In this document: positions 1-11,015 of the stretch, in pieces
Position numbering within the stretch: position 1 is the first letter of the stretch
Layout of the letters: the number at the start of each line of letters is the position of its first letter
Source of the DNA: Tetrastigma voinierianum
Lineage: Eukaryota > Streptophyta > Magnoliopsida > Vitales > Vitaceae
Assembly: GCA_016808115.1 (NCBI GenBank)
Contig: JAEQBH010002942.1
Location: 496,001-560,000 of the forward strand
Length of the DNA stretch: 64,000 nt
Direction of reading: 5' to 3'
Position numbers and translations under genes: made by a program
Notes under the pieces: model-generated
Seen by the model: only the letters and a program-made list of their open reading frames with translations
Database searches by the model: none
Told to the model about the DNA's origin: nothing

Positions 1-14
1 GATGCATTATCGGT

Positions 15-194
15 GATTATCGAGGTTTGGTTGCTAATAGTTATTTTTCTATTCAGTTTGTAAAGCGACAAGCGAATAGGTCTGCTCATTGTTTAGCTAG
101 AGCTGCGCGTTCTCATGCTTGTCCTTTTATTTCGTTTATTTTAGAGGATATTACATTGGGTGATTTGTTTTATTTCTTAGTAAGGATTGTTTAA
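15..194 (+). pseudogene. LINE (L1-type) RNase H C-terminus, copy 1
   Basis: The frame starting at base 15 reads open to the stop at 192-194 and carries VKRQANRSAHCLARAA, the signature of the C-terminal end of the RNase H-like domain of plant L1-type non-LTR retrotransposons. The window starts inside the element, so its upstream part is not visible. The same 3' end occurs at about 52921-53108, again just upstream of an AAA-ATPase copy. The LINE was therefore present before the two flanks were duplicated. RNase H in these elements is thought to remove RNA from the RNA/DNA hybrid during target-primed reverse transcription. Confidence 0.85.
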
Positions 195-201
195 CATGCT
201 C

Positions 202-217
202 AAAAAAAAAAAAAAAA
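202..217 (+). repeat. A16 tract, probable LINE poly(A) tail
   Basis: A run of 16 A lies 7 bases after the LINE stop codon, as expected for the 3' tail of a target-primed insertion. The paralogous copy near 53128 keeps only a short A run. Confidence 0.6.
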
Positions 218-789
218 GTGTATTTTGAAAAAATAATTTCATAATTTCAAAAGTTTTGGTCGATACTATATCTTACGAAGAGGCATTTTTCTTTTAATTT
301 TAAATTTTGAATTCAAGGCGAAAGTGTCTCTTGAGAGACATTTTCAATTTTCAAATTTTAGAAAGTGTCTCTTGAATAGACAATTTCTAAATTATTGAAA
401 TGTTATACAGAAATTGTCTTTTGAAAACCGTTCGTAAAATTTGAATGTTTGAATCAGCATTTATTATATTTTGAAAAGGCAATTTACATAATTTTAAAAT
501 TTTTTAAATTTAAGAGTGAAATGTCTCACTACAGAATTATTGAAATGTTATTTTAAAAACATCTTTTAATATACCTTATAATTTTGAAAAGTTTTGAATT
601 AACACTACACTTTTTATAATTTTAAAAATTTTGAATTGACGTTGAAAGCGTCTTTTCAAATTTTCAAATTTTTATAAAGTGTCTATTTATAAATTATCTT
701 GCCAATGTGGAGAAAACTATATTATATTTAAGATTAATTTTCAAACTATATATATTTTTTATTTATTTATTATTTTTGGGAAAGTTACA
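218..789. repeat. AT-rich degenerate repeats upstream of AAA copy A
   Basis: No gene is seen here. The stretch is built of roughly 90-110 bp degenerate units containing GTGTCTCTT, a reverse-complementary AAGAGACA and 'ATTATTGAAATGTTAT'. Some units form small hairpins, for example around 322-345. The matching region lies at about 53150-53700 upstream of copy C, so the repeats predate the duplication. Confidence 0.55.
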
Positions 790-917
790 AGAAGCAAGTG
801 TGTGAACTAAGTGTGAAATGGTGAATGTAAAAAGCAGGTGTGAACTAAGTGTGAAATGGTGAATATTCCTGTAAAAAGCAGGTGTGAACTAAGTGTGAAA
901 CGGTGAATGTTCCTGTC
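790..917 (+). repeat. Promoter-proximal minisatellite, three units of about 42 bp
   Basis: Three tandem units carry the core GTGTGAACTAAGTGTGAAAT and end in GGTGAATGTTCCTG or a variant. They lie just upstream of the TATA box of copy A. The promoter of copy C has two degenerate units (about 53733-53815) and copy B has at most one remnant (about 5600-5615). Copy number therefore differs between the three paralogues. Confidence 0.7.
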
Positions 918-949
918 GGAATTAATTGTTTTTCCTCCCCCTCCTCCTC

Positions 950-957
950 TATATAAT
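950..957 (+). promoter_or_regulatory. TATA box of AAA-ATPase copy A
   Basis: TATATAAT follows a CT-rich tract and lies 80 nt before the ATG at 1038. Spacing and flanking sequence match those of copies B and C. Confidence 0.6.
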
Positions 958-1037
958 GGCTCAAGAAACCTCAATCATTACAAACACGATTTAGTAATTT
1001 ACAGTTAATTACTACTCAGAAAACGTCGGAGAAGAAG

Positions 1038-2125
1038 ATGGCGATGTCGGAGATGTTTACTCAACTAGGCTCAGTAGCTGCTGGGATCGTGTTTCTGTTG
1101 GTTTTATGTGTATTAAAGTTAATATAAGTCTAAGAATTACAATTTATATTTATTGCCAGTTGATTAGGAACCTAAAGGATCACACACAAAAAGAATAATT
1201 CTTGGGTTAAAACAAAATTAATTATTTGATAATTATAATATTTATGATAATTACTTATGAATTAATTTATCATAAATATTGAAATAAACTCAGCCAAATC
1301 AGTTATGAATTAATTTTTAATATTTATGAAATTAATTATGAATTAATTCTCCATTTATAACTAATAAATCGACTATATCAATTAATTTCTCATATTTATG
1401 ATAATTAATTATGAATTAATTCTCTTATTTATGGAAATTAAATGATTCTATTTATGAGGATTATTTATAACTGTAAAATCGATCTATAAATAGATCGTAA
1501 AACTTGAAGTTAGGATCATGAGATGAGATGATTCGAGGAACTAGCATATTAAGCTTCGAGTTAAAATTCCTATGAGGATCCCAAGAGTTGTTCGTGTGGA
1601 TACCTTGGAGGCCGGACGCGTGTGCGGCTAGTGATCGGCTTTGCGATTCAGAAACAAAGCTGCATTGTTTCTCGAAGAACGAATCGAAGCTGTGTTGTTT
1701 CTCGAAGAACGGTATGTATGTACAAATTTATTTTAAATTACATTTCCGTTGCGTATAGGAATGTTTGATTCCTTCTGATTTCTACGGGCCATGTTTGTGT
1801 GCCTCTGTGAGCTCAGTCCCCGTATTAATCTGGCTGAAATTGGTGAGCTTTGTTACCCGCCATTCGAGATCACTTTCTGGAGTAATCTGCGGATCGATGG
1901 AGCGCGATAGAACTATGCATGATAGGGGACTACCTCGGTTCCAGTTCATCTTCCCGGGCCGGGGCCGGAATTTGAGGCGGTTATCATCAAGGCTTGACCA
2001 AGTGTAGCGCTCTCGTGGATAGTGTGAAGAAGTGAGATGAATTCGGTGGCTACGGTGGGAATCCGATAAAAGTTCTCTAAAGCGAGCTTTTTCTTTTTAT
2101 CCGATATTTCGATCGAAATATCAGA
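1038..2125 (+). pseudogene. AAA-ATPase (AATP1/ASD-like) pseudogene A, N-terminal half only
   Basis: The first about 58 bp from the ATG at 1038 match copy B (MAMSEMFTQLGSVAAG). The frame is then interrupted by a 682-bp solo LTR (1096-1777). Homology resumes at about 1783 and runs, heavily degraded, through the regions that in copy B encode KLVSFV, DRWRR, the SSNSSSRA block and QSFSFYP, then ends near 2125. The P-loop ATPase domain is absent. Intact members of this plant family are normally single-exon proteins of about 500 residues with an N-terminal AAA_assoc domain. This copy keeps only part of that domain and cannot encode a functional enzyme. Confidence 0.8.
1096..1777. mobile_element. Probable copia-type solo LTR inside pseudogene A
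   Basis: The insert starts TGTTGGTTTTATGTG and ends near TTTCCGTTGCGTATAGGAATG plus a short tail, resembling the ends of plant copia LTRs. The flanking five bases are GTTTC (1091-1095) and ATTTC (1778-1782), a 4/5 match to a target duplication. No internal coding or second LTR is present, so a solo LTR is inferred. Near 1660-1712 a 26-bp unit containing TTGTTTCTCGAAGAACG is tandemly repeated. The terminal CA is not preserved, which lowers confidence. Confidence 0.55.
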
Positions 2126-2172
2126 AATTTTCATCCATGCTTATATGGAAGGGATAATATTAGAGAGATTTA

Positions 2173-2635
2173 TGTTAGAAAATTACGTTAACCTATAATC
2201 TTCTTTAGGTCTTGATCTAGATTAATGCGGAATGAAAATCAAGACTATAAATTATAGGTTCAGGAATTATACCTCCGGCCATGGTGTAGATCATTGACCG
2301 CCTTGATCAGATGGGAAGGCGAAGTGGCTTGTGGATCAGCGATCTTGATCTTACTCTCAAAAAGCTCCTCACATTAGCACTCAGCCTGAGTGAGCTTACG
2401 GTTTCGAGAAGCTGGATGAGATGAGAATGAGATAGAACTTCTCTCCTTTTTATAGTAAACCGGGTCAATGAGTTTACTACGAATGATCTGGACCGTCCAT
2501 CCTCCCATCACAGAGGATGTGAATTTAAAGGTCAATCGTGCTGTATTTTATCGACGCTATGGCTGAATAGTCAATACCTTATCTTAATCTTACTATCACA
2601 ACTCACTGAGTTGAGCCAATATAGAAAATCTAACA
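2173..2635. mobile_element. Solo LTR with perfect 5-bp target-site duplication
   Basis: The 463-bp segment begins TGTTAGAAAATTACG and ends GAAAATCTAACA, giving the canonical TG...CA ends with a 7-bp terminal inversion. It is flanked on both sides by ATTTA (2168-2172 and 2636-2640). No protein domain is seen inside. Such segments arise by recombination between the two LTRs of a full element. The lineage cannot be told from the LTR alone; copia is likely from the end sequence. Confidence 0.8.
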
Positions 2636-2640
2636 ATTTA

Positions 2641-3701
2641 AACATGCTCAAATTTCTAGCTGAAAATTGTAGGTGACAAAATCTTAGATGACTTTGCAAA
2701 GGACAATAAAAAATTGGGTTAATCACACAATAAAATAAGCAGCTAAATAAAACGATGACGTGGAATAGGAGTTCCTGATTGAATAAGACAGGATCTGTTG
2801 ATATTTAAGAAATAATTTATGACAATTTAAAAATCAATCGCATAGATTAATTTAATGTTTGATTGTGATAATTTAGCTAATGAAGACAAATTTTTTTAAA
2901 GGACAATTTAAGTTAAAAAACTAAATTTGATGGTCTCAGCTAATTGCGTCATCAACCTAATATAACATGTGGACTATGAATTTTTTTTTAAAAAAAAAAG
3001 ATTCCAGTCCACGCTTATAAATAAATAAAATATATGAGAGTTGAATATAAAACAAACCTTTCATGAAACAAGGGGTGAGGCAGGTCAAAAGGCGCAGTTA
3101 TGAGTTGATGATTACGGTTTTTTAATTTTAAGTTTAAAATTATAATTTTAACTAAACAAGATTATAAAACTGTGTCAAATACTTATGATTTTAAATGAAA
3201 AAAAAATTAAAATCATAGTCACAAATTACATGCAAAATATATTAGATTGGTATTTAAAAAAAAAAAAAATTGGGACAAAGCTCTGGATTAGGTATCCTAA
3301 GCTGTGACTCATTAAATCTTACATATAATTCTATATGTAAAATACTTGATATGTAATGTAGACTGAACAATGTTGATTGCTAAATTGGACACTTATGGGT
3401 ACGAACACAATCAACACTGATGTGGCCACATGCATGTTACATGGTGTTTTAACATTTTTTTTCAGTGATTTAAAAATCAGATTGGATCGAATCGGTAATT
3501 TATAGATCTTCTGATTAGTTTGTCGATTCAATAGCTAATTTAATCAATGAATAATGAATTAGTAATTTTTTTGATTTAATCGATTGATTGGATTTTAAAC
3601 GTTGATTTTATTAAAGCTTGATGAGGCATCTTACTGAAAGTCGGTTGATTGAATGTAGAAATCGTGGCGCAGGTATTAACCGAGACATTTGTACATAATC
3701 T
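2641..3701. other. AT-rich intergenic DNA
   Basis: No gene, domain or terminal repeat was recognised. The sequence has homopolymer A/T runs and only short random reading frames. Confidence 0.6.
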
Positions 3702-3884
3702 TAGGGTTTGTTTGTTTTGTTTTTGAGAATAATTTTTGGTGTTTTTTGAAAACTAATTTTATTTCCTAAATTTAGTATTTTTTATATTTTTCATAAAAAA
3801 TAAGAACCAAATGTATAATTTTTCTTGTTCTTATTGTTTTTTAGAACAAAAAATAATTTTCTAAAAATCATAAACAAACTCTTT
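3702..3884. mobile_element. Possible MITE with about 45-bp imperfect terminal inverted repeats
   Basis: The left end (TAGGGTTTGTTTG followed by a T-rich arm and AGAATAATTTTT) pairs with the reverse complement of the right end (AAAAATAATTTTCTAAAAATC, then AAACAAACTC). The element is about 183 bp, AT-rich and non-coding. This fits a miniature inverted-repeat transposable element of hAT-like or Mutator-like type. A clear target duplication was not found. Confidence 0.45.
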
Positions 3885-5648
3885 CAAAAAAAAAAAATCA
3901 TAAACAAGCATACCATAGACCTTGTTTAATTCTTTAATGCATAAGCTAGAAGCATTCATCTGAACATAATTATATTTATTTAAGCCTGTTAAAATTTATG
4001 ATTGTATAATTAAATATGTTTAGTTTGAATCAGCAGATCAAAATATATATCGTCAGTGGTCACGGGGATGCACTGAGTTGAAAGGGACGTGAACATTTTT
4101 TTCTTTTTGTTTTTGTTTTTTTTGTTTTCAAATATTTAATCATGGGATTTGTAAATTAAAAAAAACACATATGGTGCAATATTGTCAAAGATGGCTGCTG
4201 CTTGAAGCCAATGGTTATCTTCCTTGGAGACTAAGCCATAATAAAAACACATATAGAAGCTCAAAATGTTCCTTATTTTTTTACCTGCTCAAGCTGGCCA
4301 TGCATGCAATTTTAGATTTTATTGTTGTCAGAATTTTTTGAGATTACTTTAAACTCTAATTCTTTTCCTTAATTTTTGTTTATTTATAAGGTAAGAGTAC
4401 CTATAGGACACTTGCCCTGCTCAACTTTTTTTGAAAACAATTTTTTTTATTGTATTTTAGGGAATACAAATTCAAATGTTATACTTTATCTTCACTAAAG
4501 TATCCAAATTGATTAAAGCCCAAGTTTATAAATTTGTACAACTTATTTTTCTTAATTTTATCTCCACTAAACTCGAATCCCAACTCTTAATCTTTATAAA
4601 TTTGAGATGATAAAACAATAAAACAAACATTTATTTTACTTTAAGAAGACAAAAAATCCATAGGGTTTTAATTTAGATAATATTTGAATAAGAATATTTA
4701 AGAAATAATTTATTATGATTTAGAGTGTAAATGTATAGATTACTTAAGAGTCTTGAATGTTGATTATGATTAATTTAGCTTCAGTAATATCATTATAAGT
4801 TAATTCTGTATTATTGCTACAAGGAGTAATTTGGGCATTTAAGAAAAAGTTGATGATATCCAGCCGATTGTTTGTTACTTCCTTCCTATTTCCTGTTCCT
4901 TTTCCTTATGCCTTTTTCTTGAAGCTTCCCTAATTCTAAAAGAATTTGAACTTTGAGTTTAGAAAGAATACAGATTCACTGATTTTGGGATAACAGAAAA
5001 TTCAAGGAAAAGACATATAAAGAAGAAAAATAAAATTACAGTTAACATATTTTTAATGTATTATTTCAAATTTATTAGTTCTTTGATATAAATATAAATA
5101 ATTTAAAAATATATAATTTATCACAATTTAATTATATTTGTTTTCTTACAGTTTTTGTTCAATGTCGAACAAATATATAAGATTTGATTCACGATTTTGA
5201 TTTTATTAAATATGACATTTAAAAGGATGATTTAATTAAAATATATTTTGAAAACCTAATTTTTTAAATTTGACACTTTATCAATTTTTGGTCTCATAAA
5301 AATATATTTTTCTTGTTTTCTTGTAAAAATAATCCACATTCTTTTAAGAAACAACATAAATATATGAAATGAAGAATAATATTTTTGTCCTAAATAAATT
5401 ATTTTTCAAGAAAAAACGTTAGAAATATTAACTTTTTTTTGGAAAGTGGGACATATTAGCTATATTCTAGGTTTTGAATTTTTTTAGAAAATGTCTTGTC
5501 TTAGTATCTTACCAAGACCAAAAAATTTAGTATTTTAGGATTATTTTCAAACTGTTTTTTAAGATTTTTTAATATTTTAATTTTTTTTTGGGAAAGTTAC
5601 AACAGGCAGGTGTTCTGTCGGTATTAATTGCTTTTCCTCTTCCTCCTC
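3885..5648. other. Intergenic DNA and upstream region of AAA copy B
   Basis: No gene is seen. From roughly 5480 onward the sequence becomes alignable by eye to the upstream regions of copies A and C (TTTTCAAACT, then a T-rich run and GGGAAAGTTAC). This marks the proximal promoter as part of the duplicated unit. The LINE 3' end seen upstream of A and C is not present here. Confidence 0.6.
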
Positions 5649-5656
5649 TATATAAT
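5649..5656 (+). promoter_or_regulatory. TATA box of AAA-ATPase copy B
   Basis: TATATAAT follows a CCTCTTCCTCC pyrimidine tract and lies 97 nt before the ATG at 5754. The box makes the upstream in-frame ATGs (5628 and 5655) unlikely starts, because transcription would begin after them. Confidence 0.65.
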
Positions 5657-5753
5657 GGCTCAAGAACCTCAATCATTTCAAACACCTCAATCATTTCAAA
5701 CACAATTTAGTAATTTACAGTTAATTACTACTCAGAAAACTTCGGAGAAGAAG

Positions 5754-7413
5754 ATGGCGATGTCGGAGATGTTTACTCAACTAGGCTCAGTAGCTGCTGG
5801 GATCATGTTTCTCTGGGCCATGTTTCGTCAGTACTTCCCTTATGAGCTCCTTCCCCATGTTCAAAAGTACAGCCATAAATTGGTGAGCTTTGTTAACCCT
5901 TACATTAATATCACTTTCCAGGAGTATTCTGCGGATCGATGGAGGCGCAGTGAAGCTTATGTCGCCATTGAGGACTACCTCAGTTCAAATTCATCTTCCC
6001 GGGCCAGGCGGCTGAAGGCGGATATCATCAAAGACAGCCAGTCTGTAGCTCTCTCCATGGATGATCATGAAGAAGTCACAGATGAATTCCAGGGGGTGAA
6101 GCTCTGGTGGGAATCCAGTAAAAGTTCTCCTAAAACGCAGAGCTTTTCTTTTTATCCTGCTTCTGATGAGAAGAGGTACTACCGCCTTAGTTTCCACAAA
6201 CGGAATCGAGATTTGATCGTGGGGACTTATTTAAATCATGTGATAAAAGAGGGGAAGGCGATTGCGGTTAGAAAGCGGCAGCGGAAGTTGTTTACTAACA
6301 ATCCGAGTCAGAATTGGTATGGTACAAAGGGTCAGTATTAGGTCTCATGTACCCTTTGATCATCAGCGACATTCGAGACTCTAGCTATGGAGGTCGAAGA
6401 GAAGGAGGAGATTGTTACCGATCTCACTCTCTTCCGGACGAGGAAACAGTATTATTCGAAAATTGGGAAGGCTTGGAAGCGAGGGTATCTCCTTCATGGT
6501 CCTCCAGGAACTGGGAAGTCGAGCATGATTGCTGCCATGGCAAACCTTTTGAATTATGACATATATGACGTTGGAAGCTCACTTCGGTTAAGAGGACCTT
6601 TTGAGCTGCGGAAGCTACTGATCAGACAACAGTAAGTCCATCATTGTGATATAGAGGACATCGACTGTTCAGCGATCTCACCCGGCCAGCCTACCAAAAA
6701 GAAGAAGAAGGAAAGAGAAAGAAGAGTCTAAAGGCGATCCACTTCTTATGAAAGGGAAAGAAAATGAAAGCAAAGAAAGTAAGGTCACATTATCCGGGCT
6801 TCTGAATTTTATTGATGGGCTGTGGTCAGCTTGTGGGGAGGAGAGGCTCATAGTTTTCACCACCAATCATGTGGAAAAACTTGATCCTGCTCTGATTAGG
6901 AGAGGGAGGATGGACAGAAGCACATAGGGTGTCCACTACTGTTGCTTTGAAGCATTCAAGGTGCTAGCTAAGAATTACTTGGATATTGACTCCCACAATT
7001 TGTTTCCAAGCATTGAAAGATTGTTGGGGGAAACCAACATGACTCCTGCTGATGTTGCAGAAAATTTGATGCCTAAATCCATAACTGATGATCCTGAGAC
7101 TACTTGTTTGGAAGTTTGATTCAGGCGGTGAAACAGCAAAAAAGAAAAAAACTTGAGAGTTAAAAAAGCAAGAAAAGGAAAAAAGGAAGACTTGAAGAAA
7201 CAGAGAGAGAAAAAAAAAAAAAAAGAGAAATAAAGTGATAGACAGAGTGACATATTGGAGGAGGGCTAAGAGAAGGAAGAGGAAGAAGAGAGGTTGAAGA
7301 AGGAGAAAGAAGCTAAGGAGAAGGAAGAAGCAGAAGAGAAGGAAAAGACAGAAGAAAAAGTGAAAGAGAATGGAGTAGTGCCGGCAGTGAAAGAAAATGG
7401 AGTGATCTCTTGA
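5754..7413 (+). pseudogene. AAA-ATPase (AATP1/ASD-like), copy B, frameshifted
   Basis: Best copy of a plant P-loop AAA-ATPase of the AATP1/ASD 'mitochondrial-like' group. From 5754 the frame is open for about 195 codons to a stop at 6339, covering a hydrophobic N-terminal segment (AAGIMFLWAMF) and the AAA_assoc domain (KLVSFVNPY, DSQSVALSMDDHEEV, GVKLWW, YYRLSFHKR, LTNNPSQNWYG equivalent). After a small deletion near 6330 the ATPase domain continues in another frame with Walker A GPPGTGKSS (about 6498-6526). Further frame changes follow. Later matches in shifting frames are the Walker B region (near 6645), GLLNFIDGLWSACGEERLIV, TTNHVEKLDPALIRRGRMD (sensor and arginine-finger region), and a Lys/Glu-rich tail ending at the stop 7411-7413. 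Family members are intronless, so introns do not explain the breaks. Either a young pseudogene or an intact gene damaged by consensus errors. Confidence 0.85.
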
Positions 7414-8228
7414 AAAACTAGCATCTACTTAATTAAGCTTTTAGGTTTTTTTTTTAGACAAAAAAAGCTTTTAGGTTTTATCTGTTTGTCATGTAGAAAT
7501 TAGAATGAAGCTTGTTGGTTCAAGCTGCTAGTGTTCGTTATATATTATTAATTTCTCTTCTTATTTTTCAATTAAGGTTCAATATTTGATTTGCTTTTAA
7601 TATTTTTCACACTCTTCACAATGAATTTAAATATTTAATTTACTGTCACATGTTGAATTTCTATGTTTCTTTCTTTAGCCTGCTAAAAAGACATTTTTGA
7701 AACAAAAAGTTCTGAACTAAAACTTGAGGATAGATTATTTTGTATTTTTTCTAGTTTAATTATGGAATAAAAATGATGTACGCGTCAATTTCCCGGCTTG
7801 AGTGAATGTTGTGGTAAAGTATTGGAAATGAATAATATTGGAAGCAAACGAATATATGGTGGAATCTTTAGAACTATCTCACAGTTTAAGCCTTAAAGGT
7901 TTAGTCGTCACGAAAATAAGGAGATTATATTATGTGGTAGAAATTTATCGGCTTTGTGATTCATCCCAATTTGAATGAGAATTAGCTTAGATGTGATATA
8001 ACTTAACTATGTCTTCCGCATATGCACGAGAAAATCTCATGTCATGACAAAAAAATGAATAATATTGGAAGACTTAAATTAAAAACCTATATTAGACTTT
8101 ATACTAATATTTCATCAAGTTTTCAAGAATTCAAGAACAGGGGATTTACAAAAATTGAATAGCACCACCATCCCTAGAATAGTAGAATACAAAAATTGCA
8201 TGGGACCGCCTTTGTGAGCAGACGATGT
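7414..8228. other. 3' flank of AAA copy B, duplicated at 56317-57160
   Basis: No gene is seen. The stretch starts with the presumptive 3' UTR (CTAGCATCTACTTAATTAAG and AT-rich sequence). It can be followed, with many small gaps, in the flank of copy C. It shows that B and C were duplicated together with at least 0.8 kb of downstream DNA. Confidence 0.65.
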
Positions 8229-8482
8229 ATGACGGTTTGGCTTTTCTGGACACTGATATTTTGCAGGACCTTTTTCTGGAGAGGGACAAAAAGTTATTAG
8301 AGGAAATCCCTCTAGGGCTAAGAGAGGAAGACCATAGCTGATACTGGCACATGATCAAGAAGGGGGAATACTTGGTAAAGAGTAGCTACAAACATCTGCA
8401 GATCCAATGGAGGGGGGAGGAAGGAGATAGGGAAGCCGGTTGGAGCTCAATTTGGCGACTCTCGGCATTAGGAAAAATAAAT
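8229..8482 (+). pseudogene. LINE zf-RVT region fragment, downstream of copy B
   Basis: One frame reads DTDILQDLFLERD, EEIPLGLREED, a tryptophan-to-stop change, then KKGEYLVKSSYKHLQ and SSIWRLSALGKIN. This is the linker and zinc-binding region (zf-RVT) near the C-terminus of plant L1 LINE polyproteins. It lacks about 150 bp present in the paralogous LINE at 57160. It is cut at 8482 by an LTR start. The paralogous fragment continues uninterrupted at 60391-60620. Confidence 0.8.
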
Positions 8483-8864
8483 TGTAACACCCAAAATTAT
8501 ACTCTAATAGTTTTATGATATATTTAGGGTATAATAAAAGTTAAATTCATATTTTTCGAAAATTTAATTGTTAAATGTGAAAAATACAGCATACTTGGAT
8601 TTTTTTTTTTAAAAGTCCCAAGGGTAAATTGGTAAAATGTCAATTAAGAATTTCAGAAAGGATATAAGATAAGAAGATTGTGTGTTAAGATAGAATTTGA
8701 TAAGTTGTTTCACCTGAGTCGGTGTAGACGAAGAATTTAAAATGCAATGGCAAAAAATATGAGTCAAAAGATGATTGAGACAAACTTGTCTCTAGAAGGA
8801 AAATATCTTATTTTGTTAGCTTTGGTTTTGGGAGTTAAGGCATATCGGTTTAGGGAGAGAAGAA
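8483..8864. mobile_element. Relic LTR E0 (5'-end part)
   Basis: It starts TGTAACACCCAAAATTATAC inside the LINE frame and continues TTTAGGGTATAATAAAAG. This head matches the LTR start of E3 at 15723 and the LTR at 57377. Later segments (AAATATCTTATTTTG, TTTTGGGAG, GGGAGAGA) match E3 at about 16105-16140. The relic is cut at 8864 by the start of the E1 LTR. Its remaining part would lie beyond the right end of E1, which is lost at the 50090 breakpoint. Confidence 0.6.
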
Positions 8865-10897
8865 TGTGACGCCCTCAACCAGGCACCCGGTGTCAGGCTA
8901 GGGTGTCTTATTTTATTTATTTATTTATTTTAACATTTCTTATAAAACTTGTTCGATTCGTATCTTGTCTTTAGCTTGAAATATATTATGTAGCGGCCCG
9001 GATTCTGAAATATATTGGCTAATAAATGAGGGTGTTGGCAATATCTGAACTTTATATTGTTTACAAAAATAAGAATATATACAAAATAGACCGAAAAGGT
9101 CTCGAGTGGGCACTAATAGTGCATTGACGCGATTCTTTGATTGGTTATCTGGCTATTTGTGTACATCTTTTCACGCGGATGAAGCAGCGTCTTCAAAATT
9201 TATAGCTTAGTGGGAATAATACTAGGTGGACGAACTGCAATGGATCGTCGCAGCTTTAAGCAATGACGTATACATACGACATATCACTGCGTATTTATAC
9301 ATATTTCATCATGCCAGTTCACCGTGCTTATACATATCTATGCCTACTTATCATATCATGTTCATTTCTTATATTGTTTATATACATTTTATGTCATTTT
9401 ACACTTTGCTTATTGTTCTTGTCACAGTGTACTTGTCGTAATAGAAGTGTTATCATTACCGTATTATTTAAATATCGTGTCATTTATCGTATTAGTCGTT
9501 TGCATATTCTTGTCATTTGTTTTTGTTTTACGTGCGTCATTATCGCCCCAGAAGTGAATCAGTATAGTTAGTGTATCGTTATGCGAACTGATGACGACTT
9601 CTATAAGGACCCGAAGGTCTTTGTAATGGCCATCATGAGGCCAGGCGATCGATATGTTGAAGCTTGTCAGCCAATAGGCGTGAATCCCATCCGTCTGGAT
9701 TCACAGTAGACAATGTTTTTATTTCATTTTCAGTACATATCTCATATCCCCGAATAAGTATTGTTATCCGGTAATCATATGCGATATTTACAATAATTTA
9801 CTCTTATCTTTGCATTTTCATGTATTTACGTATATTATCAAATATTTCTTACAAACCGAGCTCCCTTTTAGACAAATTTTCTGGGTCTAATGGAGTCTAA
9901 ATTTGAAGACACCTATTTCAAGGAGATTTGTTATCCTAGAAGTCTACTTTATCTAGAATTTTGAATAACTCAATTTGGATGAGTGATGGCCAAGTTATGG
10001 CCTAAACAATCGGGACCACTAGTAATGTGTGAGAACAAAAAGCAGAGAGGCAATTTGTAATAATCATGCACCGACCTAAGCTCACTTTGGCCAATTTAAG
10101 GTGCAATGGGGTCCAAATTTATAAGCGCTATTTCAAGGAGATTTGTTGATACGGAAGTTTAGTTTACCCATAATTTGGAATCCCACTCAATTGATAGTAT
10201 TGACCAAGTTATAGCCAAAACAAATGAGTTTTAAAAAAAAAAAAGAACGGATAGCATTTCCCCACCAAAACTATCATTTCTACATAAAATTTTTTTCTGA
10301 TTGAGGACCACAATCAAACAAACAACTTCATTGTTGGAGGTAGGAGAAATTTCTAACAACAAACTAAGGAAAAACCTAAACCTAAACACAGATTACATCA
10401 AATATCCATACAAATCCTTACATGAACAGCAGTTAAGATTGAAACTAGTATCCATACCTTAAAGCTTCTCTTCTTAACTTCTCTTCTTAACCCTTACAAC
10501 CCTACTTATACTCTTTTCTCTCTCAAATGTGACCTAGCTCAAATGGGACGATTGCCCAAATTGCAAGACCAAATGTTGTCTTATCCACTTACATGGCTAA
10601 AGCCATGTTTGGCAAATGGCTTTTGTGATTTAATACCCATTTTTGCATTTAAGTCCTTCTATTCCCTTTCATTTACGCGATTCTTACCGCGTATTATTAG
10701 TGGGCATATAGTCTTATGATCTTATGACATTTGAGTCCTTAGTTGGTAAATTACTAATTTACCCTTGACCATTAGATAAATTTCGGGTTTGCTTATTTTA
10801 TTTTAACATTATTGTTACCGAGAAACTTTAACTTTTAACTTATGTTACACCCTCGACATGTATAAAACTATCGGGATACTCAATTTAGGGTGTTACA
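8865..10897 (-). repeat. E1 3' LTR (left)
   Basis: It runs from TGTGACGCCCTCAACC to TTTAGGGTGTTACA. Landmarks shared in order with the right LTR are GGTGTCTTATTTTATTTATT, a CATATC-rich tract, CATTTTCAGTACATATCTC, CCTATTTCAAGGAGATTTG and AAACTAGTATCCAT. Length is 2033 bp. A short 'ATAAGGACCCGAAGG' hairpin module lies near 9600. Confidence 0.85.
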
Positions 10898-11015
10898 ATA
10901 CCCCATAAAAATTTAGTCCTCAAAATTATTACGGAGTAAAGAGTTTGTGGATCTTGTGCTTCATGGTTGTTTAACACTCCCAGTAGCTTCTTCCTGTCAT
11001 GGTGTTACGAGCACT

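Noticed and set aside
3331..3531. Short frame with a hydrophobic centre
   Set aside because: Only 66 codons in AT-rich intergenic DNA, with no promoter, homology or duplication in the paralogous flank.
5628..6341. A 237-codon open frame as a complete small gene
   Set aside because: It is the N-terminal half of the AAA-ATPase copy B. The ATPase domain continues downstream in other frames, and the first 42 codons lie around and upstream of the presumed transcription start.
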